Positions 28,701 through 37,175 of a stretch of DNA of 64,000 nt are shown in pieces (position 1 is the first letter of the stretch; each line of letters starts with the position of its first letter). Both the position numbers and the translations under genes were made by a program. The DNA is from Micromonospora sp. CB01531 (GTDB taxonomy: Bacteria > Actinomycetota > Actinomycetes > Mycobacteriales > Micromonosporaceae), in NCBI RefSeq assembly GCF_001905095.1, contig NZ_LWLS01000127.1, positions 186,001-250,000 on the forward strand, read 5' to 3'. The notes beneath the pieces are model-generated. The model did no database searches, was not told the origin of the DNA, and was given only the letters and a program-made list of their open reading frames with translations.

Positions 28701-29984
28701 TCATCCGCCGATGACGACGCGGCGAACGCCGGGCCAACGGGCCGGGTCGGTCACCCGGCGGCCGTCCACCAGCACGGTCACGCCGGGCAGGTCGCTCTGG
28801 CCGAGCGTCCGGTACTCGGCGTGGTCGGCCTGGACGACCGCTGCGGTGACCGGCTGGCCCTCGTACGCCGGCAGCCCGTGCGCGGTCAACTCCTCAGTGG
28901 TGTACATCGGGTCGGAGACGTACGGCTTGGCGCCCCGGGCCCGCAGCGCCTCGACCGTCGGGAAGACGCCGGAGAAGGCGGTCTCCTTCACGCCGCCGCG
29001 GTAGGCGGCGCCGAGCACCAGCACCTCCACGTCGGTCAGGTCGCCGTACGCGGCGGCCAGCAGGTCGACGGCGTACTGCGGCATGGCGGCGTTGGCCTCG
29101 CGGGCCGAGCGGACCACGGTGGCGGCCGGGTCGTTCCACAGGTACATCCGCGGGTAGATCGGGATGCAGTGCCCGCCGACCGCGATGCCCGGCTGGTGGA
29201 TGTGGCTGTACGGCTGGGTGTTGCAGGCCTCGATGACCTTGGTGACGTCGACGCCCACGGTGTCGGCGAACCGGGCGAACTGGTTCGCCAGGCCGATGTT
29301 CACGTCGCGGTAGGTGGTCTCGGCGAGCTTGGCCAGCTCGGACGCCTCGGCCGAGCCCAGGTCCCAGACGCCGTTCGGGCGGTTGAGGTCGGCGCGCTCG
29401 TCGAAGTCCAGCACCGCCTCGTAGAAGCGCACGCCGTGCGCGGCGGACGCCTCGTCGATGCCGCCGACCAGCTTCGGGTAGCGGCGCAGGTCGGCGAAGA
29501 CCCGGCCGGTGAGCACCCGCTCCGGGCTGAACACCAGGTGGAAGTTCTCGCCGGCGGTGAGGCCGGAGCCCTCCTCCAGCATCGGCGCCCAGCGGTTGCG
29601 GGTGGTGCCGACCGGCAGGGTGGTCTCGTAGCTGACCAGGGTGCCCGGCTTGAGGCCGCGGGCGATGGCCCGGGTGGCGTCGTCCATCCAGCCGAAGTCC
29701 GGCACGCCCTCGGCGTCCACGAAGAGGGGGACGACCACGACGACGGCCTCGGACTCGGCGACCGCGGCGGCCGTGTCGGTGGTCGCGCTGAGCAGCCCGG
29801 CGGAGACCGCCTCCTTGAGCTTGGTGTCCAGGTCGGTCTCACCGGGGAACGGCACCGCGCCGTCGTTGACCAGCTGCACGACCCGCTCGGAGACGTCCGC
29901 TCCGATCACCCGGTGGCCCTTGGACGCGAACTGCACGGCGAGCGGCAGCCCGATCTTGCCCAGGGCGACGACGCAGATGTTCAT
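28701..29984 (-). CDS. UDP-sugar 6-dehydrogenase (UDP-GlcNAc/ManNAc dehydrogenase, WbpA/WecC-like)
   Basis: A 427-residue NAD-dependent dehydrogenase that oxidises the C6 hydroxyl of a UDP-sugar to a carboxylate in two steps. The N-terminal Rossmann region is CVVALGKIGLPLAVQFASKG, followed by YETTLPVGTTR and FSPERVLTG. LAETTYRDVNIGLANQFARF comes from the central domain, and the catalytic Cys273 sits in GIAVGGHCIPIYPRM. The C-terminal domain has VLGAAYRGGVKETAFSG. HCIPIYP is the pattern of UDP-HexNAc enzymes rather than UDP-glucose dehydrogenases. In this locus it is the natural first step (UDP-GlcNAc to UDP-GlcNAcA) of UDP-ManNAc3NAcA synthesis. It starts 2 bp after the GT2 gene ends. Confidence 0.92.
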   Translation of the reverse strand: MNICVVALGKIGLPLAVQFASKGHRVIGADVSERVVQLVNDGAVPFPGETDLDTKLKEAVSAGLLSATTDTAAAVAESEAVVVVVPLFVDAEGVPDFGWMDDATRAIARGLKPGTLVSYETTLPVGTTRNRWAPMLEEGSGLTAGENFHLVFSPERVLTGRVFADLRRYPKLVGGIDEASAAHGVRFYEAVLDFDERADLNRPNGVWDLGSAEASELAKLAETTYRDVNIGLANQFARFADTVGVDVTKVIEACNTQPYSHIHQPGIAVGGHCIPIYPRMYLWNDPAATVVRSAREANAAMPQYAVDLLAAAYGDLTDVEVLVLGAAYRGGVKETAFSGVFPTVEALRARGAKPYVSDPMYTTEELTAHGLPAYEGQPVTAAVVQADHAEYRTLGQSDLPGVTVLVDGRRVTDPARWPGVRRVVIGG

Positions 29985-29986
29985 GG

Positions 29987-31546
29987 CTACTTCTTTCCTC
30001 CTAGTGGAAGCCTGTGCCGCAGGCGGGCGAGCAGCCGGCGCGGCGTCAGCGGTGCTACGGCGATCACCAGCTCACCCTTGTGGTTCGTCGTGGCGGTAAG
30101 GACGTGCAGGTGGCCTCCCCGCCGCTGCACCGTGCGCTGTGGCACGGGCCGCGCCGGTCCGCGCAGGGCCGTCTCACCAACGGTACCGAACGCCTCGGCC
30201 TCCGCCCGGACCACCCGGAGCTCGCCACCGGGGGCGACGCCGGCGAGCAGCCCGGCCAGCGGAAGCTGCGCCCGCACCAGGGTCCCGTTGCCGTCCGCCT
30301 CGAGCTTGGCGTCGGCGCTGACGGTCTCGCCGGCACGGAGCCGGATCGCGGCGGCCAGCCGTGGCAGGTCCCCGCGCGGGCTGCGGGCCGTCACGGCCAG
30401 CGTCCGGTTGCCCAGGAACGATACGGAGACGGTGTCCAGGCGGGCGATCCAGTCGGCGACCCGGTCGGTGACCTCGAACCAGCGGTCGGCCATGCCGAGT
30501 CGCGGGTCGCGGAAGCCGGGGTAGCCGGCGTACCAGTGGTCCCCGTCGACCACGGCCGGCGGGATGCCCTCCTCGGCGTCCTGCCGGATGACGGCGAGCA
30601 GGTCGTCCAATTCCCCGTACCGGGCGGTGCCCAGGCGCACCCGGGCCTGGATCGGCAACTGGTCGCGGATCTCGTCGGTCAGGTAGCGCTCGACCAGCGT
30701 GCGTACGCCGGCCCGGACCTGCTCCTGCACGCCCCGGTCCAGCGCCAGGAAGTCGTTCTCCAGCAGCTTGGCGACTTCCCAGGTGAAGTGCCGCAGCAGG
30801 ATCGCGTCGCGGCGTTTGCCCGCCTCGACCAGGCCGGCGACGAACTCCACCAGCGACTCGGCGCAGCCCAGCCGCTCCAGGTGGCGGCTGCGGTAGGTGA
30901 TGTTGCGGGCGTTGAGCCGGCGCACCGCGTAGTAGTAGTCGTAGTCGGCCAGCACGGAGATCCGGCGGGCTCGGACGCAGGCCTCGATGGTGAACGGCTG
31001 GTCGCTGCCGACCGGCATGTCCTCCGGGTACCGCAGCCCGTACCGCTCGATCAGATCCCGCCGGAACAGCTTCGTGTTCGACAGGGACCAGGGCAGCGCC
31101 GAGTCGAACAGGTCCAGGTCGGGCTCGGTCCGGGCGAAGACCGCCTGGTGGATGTAGCGGCTGTTGACGCCGACGGTCCGGCCCAGCACGACGTCGGAGT
31201 CGTAGCGGTCCGCCGCCGCGACGAGCCGCTCCAGCGCCTCCGGGCCGAGGTAGTCGTCGGAGCCGATGAAGAAGACATACCGGCCGGTGGCGTGCTCCAG
31301 GCCGCGGTTGCTGGGCGCGGCGGGTCCGCCGGAGTTGGGCTGGTGGATCACCTTGACCGTGCCCGGGTGGAGCCGGGCGAACCGGTCCAGTTCCCGGCCG
31401 CTGCCGTCGGTGGAGCCGTCGTCCACCGCGATGACCTCCAGCCGGTCCGCGCCGATGGTCTGCTCGACCAGTGAGGTCAGGCACCGCGTCAGGTAGGGCA
31501 TGGTGTTGTAGACGGCGGTGATGACGGTCACGTCGGGCCGGTTCAC
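29987..31546 (-). CDS. GT2 family glycosyltransferase with C-terminal beta-rich domain
   Basis: A 519-residue protein. The GT-A domain (about 1-230) starts VNRPDVTVITAVYNTMPYLT, with VIAVDDGSTDGSG for UDP binding, the DxD-like FIGSDDYLGPEAL, and the acceptor-side MPVGSDQPFTIEA. After a helical middle there is a ~170-residue C-terminal region with beta character (RWFEVTDRVADWIARLDTVS ... LAVTARSPRGDLPRLAAAI). This layout, a GT2 domain plus a helical linker and C-terminal beta domain, recalls teichoic-acid glycosyltransferases such as TarS. GTG at 31546 overlaps the stop of the preceding GT4 gene by 4 bp (GTGA). It is second in the minus-strand operon. Confidence 0.87.
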   Translation of the reverse strand: MNRPDVTVITAVYNTMPYLTRCLTSLVEQTIGADRLEVIAVDDGSTDGSGRELDRFARLHPGTVKVIHQPNSGGPAAPSNRGLEHATGRYVFFIGSDDYLGPEALERLVAAADRYDSDVVLGRTVGVNSRYIHQAVFARTEPDLDLFDSALPWSLSNTKLFRRDLIERYGLRYPEDMPVGSDQPFTIEACVRARRISVLADYDYYYAVRRLNARNITYRSRHLERLGCAESLVEFVAGLVEAGKRRDAILLRHFTWEVAKLLENDFLALDRGVQEQVRAGVRTLVERYLTDEIRDQLPIQARVRLGTARYGELDDLLAVIRQDAEEGIPPAVVDGDHWYAGYPGFRDPRLGMADRWFEVTDRVADWIARLDTVSVSFLGNRTLAVTARSPRGDLPRLAAAIRLRAGETVSADAKLEADGNGTLVRAQLPLAGLLAGVAPGGELRVVRAEAEAFGTVGETALRGPARPVPQRTVQRRGGHLHVLTATTNHKGELVIAVAPLTPRRLLARLRHRLPLGGKK

Positions 31547-33171
31547 CCGCTGACCCCCGCGGGTGGCTGCGCGTCGGTCGTCCGCGCCGCCGGCTCCCCC
31601 GCCGCCGCGTCTCCGACCGGTCGGGGCCGCCCGGGCAGCAGCCGCCGGTAGACGACGTCCAGGACCTTGGCCTGGGCCTCCCAGGTCCAGCTCTCCAGCA
31701 GGCCGGGCCGGTCGTACGCCGTGCGGTAGCGGGCCGGGTCGGCCAGGACCGCCCGGGCGGCGCGCACGTAGTCGGCCACGTCCTCGGCTCGGAACACCTC
31801 GCCCTGGCCGGTCGACCGCACGGTGCCCGCCATCGTCCGCACGTCGCTGACGATCAGCGGCAGCCGCGCGTGCGAGTACTCGAAGAACTTGGTGATCAGC
31901 GCGATCTCGTGGTTGGGCCAGTGGTGGATCGGGATCACGCCGGCGTCCGCCGCCGACAGGAAGGGCACCACCTGCCAGTGGGCCACGTACGGCAGGGCGT
32001 GCACCCGGTCGGCCACCCCGAGCTTGGCCGCCCGGGCGAGGAGGCCGGAGACGTACGGGCCGGTGGGCTTGTTGACCACCAGCGCGACGTGCACCCCGGG
32101 CAGCTGCGGCAGCGCGTCGACCATGACGTCCAGCCCGCGCTGCCGGGCGGCGGCCCCGCTGTAGACCAGCAGCGGAGTGTCGGCGCCGATGCCGCAGAGC
32201 GCCCGCAGATCCGGCGCGGGAGCGTCCGGAACCAGCTCCTCGCCGTGGTCGGCGGCCGGAGCGTTGAGCACCACGTCGGGCAGGGCGGCCAGCCCGTGCT
32301 GGCGCTGGAGCAGCTCGGCCAGGCCGTCGGAGACGGTCATCACCGCGTCGGCGTACCGGGCGTACTCCCGCTCGTGCGCCATGTGCGCGGGCAGCCAGCG
32401 GGCATTGTCCTGCCAGGGTCGGAGGCCGGGCAGGAACTCGTGGGCGTCCCAGACCAGCTTGATCTCGCGCCCCGCGGCGGCGGCGCGGATCTTGGCGCGG
32501 GCGCCCACCCCGAGCATGCGGAAGTCGTTGGCGTGGATCAGGTCCGGCCGCAGTTCGTCGAGCACCGGCCCGTAGGCCAGTTCGTAGTCCCACAGCCCCG
32601 GCTCCAGCCGTCGCCAGGCGCCGTCGCCCTTCACCGCCTGCCAGAACAGGGTGTAGGCGCGGTCCCACGGATTGCGGAACCGGCGCCGGGTGCGGGCCCG
32701 GGTGAGCTGCCAGTATCGGAACGAGACCCATTTCCGGGTCGTCTGGGCGGCGAGCCGCTCGGCGTCCAGCAGGCGGCGGCGCAGCGCCAGGCGGGGGGTG
32801 TCGGGGTCGGCCAGCTTGAGCTGAGCGGCCCGGACGGCGAGATCGGCCTGCCAGGCCTTGACCGCCTGGGCCCGGTGCGCGGCGATCCCGCTGGGCGGGT
32901 ACGCCAGCGGCCACCGCAGCCAGGCGCGGCGGAACTCGTGCCGGCGGCGGGCGAGCGGATCGGGCATGGGCAGCAGCCGCACCTGGGCGTCGCCGAGGGA
33001 CCAGCTGCGTGCCTCCAGGACCGGCGATCTACCCAGCAGGATGACCTCCCACCCGGCCTCCGCCGCGGATCGGGCGGCCTTCTGCACCCGCGAGTCCCCG
33101 TTGACGGCGTTGTCCACCAGCATCACGATCCGGCCCCGGGCGGTCGGGTCGGCCACGCCGTCGAACCTCAT
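31543..33171 (-). CDS. GT4 family glycosyltransferase (NGDSRVQK type)
   Basis: A 542-residue transferase, first gene of the minus-strand operon. RIVMLVDNAVNGDSRVQKAA begins the acceptor domain. A long basic, helical insertion (about 80-190) follows, then DLIHANDFRMLGVGA and LVWDAHEFLPGL. The donor half has LLVYSGAAARQRGLDVMVDA and NHEIALITKFFEYSHARLP. ATG at 33171 has GGAGGCGGAGAAGC upstream; an earlier in-frame codon at 33261 gives only Arg-rich residues. The N-terminal half of the 875-residue protein at 39025-41652 is a clear paralogue (same NGDSRVQK start, same helical insertion, same HANDxxM and DAHEF motifs). Confidence 0.87.
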   Translation of the reverse strand: MRFDGVADPTARGRIVMLVDNAVNGDSRVQKAARSAAEAGWEVILLGRSPVLEARSWSLGDAQVRLLPMPDPLARRRHEFRRAWLRWPLAYPPSGIAAHRAQAVKAWQADLAVRAAQLKLADPDTPRLALRRRLLDAERLAAQTTRKWVSFRYWQLTRARTRRRFRNPWDRAYTLFWQAVKGDGAWRRLEPGLWDYELAYGPVLDELRPDLIHANDFRMLGVGARAKIRAAAAGREIKLVWDAHEFLPGLRPWQDNARWLPAHMAHEREYARYADAVMTVSDGLAELLQRQHGLAALPDVVLNAPAADHGEELVPDAPAPDLRALCGIGADTPLLVYSGAAARQRGLDVMVDALPQLPGVHVALVVNKPTGPYVSGLLARAAKLGVADRVHALPYVAHWQVVPFLSAADAGVIPIHHWPNHEIALITKFFEYSHARLPLIVSDVRTMAGTVRSTGQGEVFRAEDVADYVRAARAVLADPARYRTAYDRPGLLESWTWEAQAKVLDVVYRRLLPGRPRPVGDAAAGEPAARTTDAQPPAGVSG

Positions 33172-33310
33172 GATGCTTCTCCGCCTCCCCTGTCGGGCCC
33201 CGTCTCCTGCCACGGAACCCCGGCGAGTGTACGGCAAGCGCCGAGGACGCCTCGCGGACATCGGACGATCGGACAGTTAGGCGTCGTAACGGGGCAGCTC
33301 GACCCCTCAC

Positions 33311-33316
33311 TACGAT
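33311..33316 (+). promoter_or_regulatory. -10-like box for leaderless acyltransferase gene
   Basis: TACGAT lies seven nucleotides before an in-frame GTG at 33324. If it is the -10, the annotated ATG at 33315 lies inside it and translation would start at the GTG. No -35 was recognised in the 143-bp divergent spacer. Confidence 0.4.
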
Positions 33317-34487
33317 GGGCCGGGTGAGTGTTCCCGCGCAGGCCGCCGCGGCGGCTCCTCGTAGCGTTCTCGAGGGTGACCGTCGATCTCCCGCCCCCTC
33401 GACCGGCTCCGCCGGGACCCCGCCGGTCGCCGGACGCCCCACCCGCCAGTACTCCCTCGACGTGCTCCGGATCCTGGCGATCTCTGGTGTGGTCGCGATC
33501 CACACGGTCGGGATGGTGCTGGGTCACGACGAGCTGCGGGGCACGGTCGAGTGGTGGCTGGCGGCCGGTATCGACATCGGGGCGATCTGGACCGTGCCCC
33601 TGTTTGTCATGATCAGCGGTGCGCTCACCCTCTCCCCGCGGGCGCACGCCGCCGGTCCCGGCGCCTTCTATCGTAAGCGTTTCGTCCGGATCCTCCCCGC
33701 CCTGGTGGTCTGGCACGTTGTCTACCTGGTGGTGGCCCGGATGGGGCTGCGCGGCGAACGGCTCACCATCGAGGGCCTGGGCGTCCTGCTGTTCGACGCC
33801 CGGGTCTTCACCGCGCTCTATTTCCTCTGGTTGATCGCCGGGCTGTATCTGGTGGCGCCGGTGCTCGTCGCCTTCCTGCGCGATGGCGGCCGGCGGCGGG
33901 CCTTGATCCTCGCGGGCGTGGCGCTCGGGTTCACCGTGATCGCCTTCCTGGGGTCCGCGATCGCCGCCCGGCTGGGCGCGCCCCGGCCGATCCACCTCGG
34001 CGCGCTCACCCTGTGGTGGCCGTACGTGGGCTACTTCGTCGCCGGGTGGGCGCTGCGCACGGTCCGGCTGGGCCGGCGCGGCCTGGTGCTGGCGTCCGTC
34101 GCCGGGCTCGCCCTGCTCGCCGAGGGGGTGTGGCAGTGGGGCACCCGGGCGGAGCGACCACTGCTGCAGACCCTGATGCCGATCGGCTACCTGGGGGCGA
34201 GCGTCGCCGCGGCCACCATCTGCATCTTCCTGGTCGGCGTGACCCTCGGCGACCAGCGGGAGCCCTCCCCCCGCGTCGGCCGGTGGCTAATCCGGCTCTC
34301 CGAGGCGTCCTTCGGCGTGTTCCTGGTCCACCTGCTTGTCTTCGAGGTGCTCCGGTTCACCGTGCCGGCCATCGCCGCGGGCGCGTCCCTGCCGCTGATG
34401 CTGGGGACCTTCGCGGTGGTGCTGGTGACCTCGTTCGCGATCTCGCTCGGGGCGGCCCGGATCCCGTACGTCCGGGCCGTCTTCTGA
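33315..34487 (+). CDS. Membrane acyltransferase (Acyltransferase_3/OafA-like)
   Basis: A 390-residue integral membrane protein with about ten helices after a ~40-residue disordered N-terminus. YSLDVLRILAISGVVAIHTV (catalytic-type His in the first helix) and FYRKRFVRILPALVVWHVVY are the signatures of the acyltransferase-3 family, which O-acetylates or otherwise acylates exported sugars. FGVFLVHLLVFEVLRF near the C-terminus is also typical. ATG at 33315 has no ribosome site; GTG at 33324 may be the true leaderless start. It begins the plus-strand group running to 38946 and may decorate the locus polymer. Confidence 0.85.
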   Translation: MGRVSVPAQAAAAAPRSVLEGDRRSPAPSTGSAGTPPVAGRPTRQYSLDVLRILAISGVVAIHTVGMVLGHDELRGTVEWWLAAGIDIGAIWTVPLFVMISGALTLSPRAHAAGPGAFYRKRFVRILPALVVWHVVYLVVARMGLRGERLTIEGLGVLLFDARVFTALYFLWLIAGLYLVAPVLVAFLRDGGRRRALILAGVALGFTVIAFLGSAIAARLGAPRPIHLGALTLWWPYVGYFVAGWALRTVRLGRRGLVLASVAGLALLAEGVWQWGTRAERPLLQTLMPIGYLGASVAAATICIFLVGVTLGDQREPSPRVGRWLIRLSEASFGVFLVHLLVFEVLRFTVPAIAAGASLPLMLGTFAVVLVTSFAISLGAARIPYVRAVF

Positions 34488-34518
34488 GGCGGGCCACGAT
34501 GGTGGGCGGTGCGACGCG

Positions 34519-35160
34519 ATGACGCTGCTGTCGCCTGAGGAGAACGCCGCCTACTGGAACCGGCGGCACCGCACCGAGGGTTACCTGCGCTCGGGCGGCG
34601 ACATGTCGTACGACGAGGGCACGAACCGGATGTTCTACATCCTGCGGCTCGGGCTGCTGCTGGACATCATCGGGCACAACGCCGATCCGGTGGCACCGCT
34701 GTACCTGCTCGACGCCGGGTGCGGGAAGGGCTGGTTCAGCCGGCAACTCGCCCAGTTCGGCCACCAGGTCGACGGCATCGACGCCAGCGAGAGCGCGATC
34801 GCGTACTGCCGGGACCGGGGCGGCCCGGCCCGGTTCCACGTCTCGCCGCTGTCCCAGTGGCGCAGCCCCTGGTTCTACGACGTGGTCCTGGCGGTCGACG
34901 TGCTGTTCCATGTTCTCGCCGACGACGAGTGGGAACGATCGGTGCGTAACCTCGCCTCACTGGTGGGGCTGGGCGGACGGCTGGTGGTCAGCGACTGGGG
35001 GGAACCGGGCGACCGGGTGTACGGCGACTACCAGGTCGTCCGGGGCATCAACCGCTACCTGCCGCTGCTGAGCGAGTGCGGCCTGCGCTCCGACGGCTGG
35101 CGGCCGTACGCGTTCCGGCAGAACCCGATCGGGTTCCACGTCTTCACCCGAGAGCACTGA
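34519..35160 (+). CDS. SAM-dependent methyltransferase (class I)
   Basis: A 213-residue protein. Motif I is LYLLDAGCGKGWFSRQLAQF (about 61-80), with the acidic ribose ligand in VDGIDASESAIAYCRDRG. YDVVLAVDVLFHVLADDEW is motif II and GLGGRLVVSDWG is motif III. The fold is that of methyltransferase domain 11/25. A likely role is O- or N-methylation of a sugar in the glycopolymer; the acceptor is unknown. It lies 31 bp after the acyltransferase gene and 11 bp before the next gene. Confidence 0.85.
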   Translation: MTLLSPEENAAYWNRRHRTEGYLRSGGDMSYDEGTNRMFYILRLGLLLDIIGHNADPVAPLYLLDAGCGKGWFSRQLAQFGHQVDGIDASESAIAYCRDRGGPARFHVSPLSQWRSPWFYDVVLAVDVLFHVLADDEWERSVRNLASLVGLGGRLVVSDWGEPGDRVYGDYQVVRGINRYLPLLSECGLRSDGWRPYAFRQNPIGFHVFTREH

Positions 35161-35171
35161 GGGGACCAACC

Positions 35172-35945
35172 ATGCGTCTGCCCGAGGTCCTGGCGCTGCA
35201 CCTCGCCGGCGTCCGGGAGGTCGTCGACGTCAGCCGCGAGGGGGTCGACCTGGCGGCGCGCTACGCCCTCCCCGACGAGGTCAGCCACCGCCGGTGCCCG
35301 GTCACCGACGCCGCCGAGCTGGTCCGCACCCCGGACCGGCTCCTGGTCGGCCTGCTCGGGCCGGAGCCGGCGGTGCACCTCCCGCCAGCAGAGGCGGCGG
35401 CCGCGCTGGCCGGGGCGTCCGCCGGAACCCGGGGAGTCCTGCTGCTCGCCTGGCCGGTCGACGAGTTGCCGGTCCATCTGCTGGTCGGGCCGATGGTGGC
35501 GGCCCGATGCCAGGTCGTGGACGCGATACCGCTGGGCACCGCGGGGATCCGCGGGGTTTCCGCCGCCGTCGTCGTGCAGCGGGTCGACCGTCCGCTGCCG
35601 CAGCGTGGGCACCTTGTCGACATGACGGTTGCCCGGCGGGCCGCGCATCCCGTCCCCGAGCCGGCCGACGAGCTGCGGACGGTGCTGCGCATGGCCAACG
35701 AGCACCGGCTCACCGGCCTGGTGACCCGGGCGGTGCGGCGGCGCTTGCGCGAGCTGGAGGAGCAGGTCGAGCGCCAGCGGCAGCGGCTCGACGAGCGCGA
35801 CGCCCGGCTGGCGGAGCTGGAACGCGAACTGGCCCGCCGGGCGAGGGTCGGGGCCCCGGCGGAAGGCACGGACCGGCGTCCGGGCGAAGGGGCGCCGCCG
35901 GAGCCGGACGAGGGATTCTTCGGATCCGGGCCCGGCTCGAAGTAA
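35172..35945 (+). CDS. Hypothetical protein with C-terminal coiled coil, glycopolymer locus
   Basis: A 257-residue soluble protein I do not recognise. GAGGGGACC before the ATG makes the start secure. The N-terminal ~170 residues alternate strands and helices (AGTRGVLLLAWPVDELPVHL then CQVVDAIPLG), resembling a worn Rossmann or methyltransferase core without a glycine-rich motif. Residues about 180-230 are charged heptads (RRRLRELEEQVERQRQRLDE), a likely coiled coil. The tail is Gly/Pro/acidic and ends in EGFFGSGPGSK. It lies 11 bp after the methyltransferase gene and probably forms a complex with a neighbour. Confidence 0.75.
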   Translation: MRLPEVLALHLAGVREVVDVSREGVDLAARYALPDEVSHRRCPVTDAAELVRTPDRLLVGLLGPEPAVHLPPAEAAAALAGASAGTRGVLLLAWPVDELPVHLLVGPMVAARCQVVDAIPLGTAGIRGVSAAVVVQRVDRPLPQRGHLVDMTVARRAAHPVPEPADELRTVLRMANEHRLTGLVTRAVRRRLRELEEQVERQRQRLDERDARLAELERELARRARVGAPAEGTDRRPGEGAPPEPDEGFFGSGPGSK

Positions 35946-36054
35946 GGTGTCCAGAGCCCAGGCCGGGGCGAATCGGGCCCGGTTTCGCCGCCCGTGCCGG
36001 GCACCGTGTTCCCACAGCCGTCGCAGCAGGTCAGAAGAATCGGGAGAACATGCC

Positions 36055-37140
36055 GTGAAGGTAGTCAGTGTCGTCGGTGCCCGCCCTCAGCTGGTGAAGC
36101 TCGCACCAATTGCGGCCGCGTTCCGGGACACCGGTCACCAGCACGTCATCGTGCACACCGGCCAGCACTACGATGCCGACCTGTCCGACGTGTTCTTCTC
36201 CGGGCTGGGCATCCCGGATCCGGACGTCCACCTCGGGATCGGTTCGGGCAGCCACGGCGTCCAGACCGGCGGGGTGCTGGCCGCGATCGACCCGGTGCTG
36301 GCCGAGGAGAACCCGGACTGGGTGCTCGTGTACGGCGACACGAACTCGACCCTTGCCGGTGCCGTCGCGGCCGTCAAGCAGCACCTGCGGGTGGCCCACC
36401 TGGAGGCGGGGCTGCGCTCGTTCAACCGGCGGATGCCGGAGGAGCACAACCGGGTGCTCACCGACCACGCGGCGGACCTGCTGCTCGCGCCGACCGAGGA
36501 GGCCATGCGGCACCTCGCGGCGGAGGGCCTCGCCGCGCGGTCGGTGCTGGCCGGCGACGTGATGGTCGATGTCTGCCTGCGCATCCGGGATGCCGTGCTG
36601 GCCGGCGGGCGGACGGCCCCGGAGCTGCCCGAGGGGATCGACCCCGCCGAGCCGTACCTGCTGGCCACGCTGCACCGCGCGGAGAACACCGACGATCCAC
36701 AGCGGCTGGCCGCCCTGCTCGGGGCCCTGGCCGCGGCCCCCGTGCCGGTCGCGCTGCTGGCCCACCCGCGGCTGGTGTCCCGCGCGGAGGCGTACGGGCT
36801 GAAGCTCGACCAGGGCGCGATCCGGGCCGGCCGGCCCCTCGGCTACGCCGGGATGGTCAGCGCGGTGCTCGGCTCCGTCGGCGTGGTGACTGACTCCGGC
36901 GGCCTGCAGAAGGAGGCGTACCTGCTCGGGCGGCCGTGCACCACGCTGCGCGGCGAGACGGAGTGGGTGGAGACCCTCGCCGGCGACTGGAACCGGCTGG
37001 TGCCCGACCCGCACCTGCTGGACCCCGGCGCCTGGGCGACGACGGTGAGCCGACCGGCCCCCGACGCCCCGCGCGGCACCCCGTACGGTGACGGCCACGC
37101 CGCGGAGCGGGTCGTCCAGCTGCTCGAGCAGCATCTCTGA
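36055..37140 (+). CDS. Non-hydrolysing UDP-GlcNAc-type 2-epimerase (WbpI/WlbD/WecB-like)
   Basis: A 361-residue GT-B-fold epimerase that inverts C2 of UDP-HexNAc derivatives. Motifs: VKVVSVVGARPQLVKLAPI at the start; VIVHTGQHYD at 31-40; Asp95 in VYGDTNSTLAG; Glu117 in HLEAGLRSF; Glu130/His131 in MPEEHNRVLTDHAAD; TLHRAENTD; and DSGGLQKEAYLLGRP. GTG at 36055 follows CGGGAG. In this locus the likely substrate is UDP-GlcNAc3NAcA (giving UDP-ManNAc3NAcA) because the four preceding pathway enzymes are also here; UDP-GlcNAc itself is the alternative. Confidence 0.9.
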   Translation: MKVVSVVGARPQLVKLAPIAAAFRDTGHQHVIVHTGQHYDADLSDVFFSGLGIPDPDVHLGIGSGSHGVQTGGVLAAIDPVLAEENPDWVLVYGDTNSTLAGAVAAVKQHLRVAHLEAGLRSFNRRMPEEHNRVLTDHAADLLLAPTEEAMRHLAAEGLAARSVLAGDVMVDVCLRIRDAVLAGGRTAPELPEGIDPAEPYLLATLHRAENTDDPQRLAALLGALAAAPVPVALLAHPRLVSRAEAYGLKLDQGAIRAGRPLGYAGMVSAVLGSVGVVTDSGGLQKEAYLLGRPCTTLRGETEWVETLAGDWNRLVPDPHLLDPGAWATTVSRPAPDAPRGTPYGDGHAAERVVQLLEQHL

Positions 37141-37175
37141 CCGTGACGGGCACTGAGCGAGCGGGAGGAGAGCCC

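Noticed and set aside
28290..30524. 744-codon plus-strand frame opposite the sugar dehydrogenase operon
   Set aside because: Shadow of the 27210-31546 minus-strand genes, which have full family motifs.
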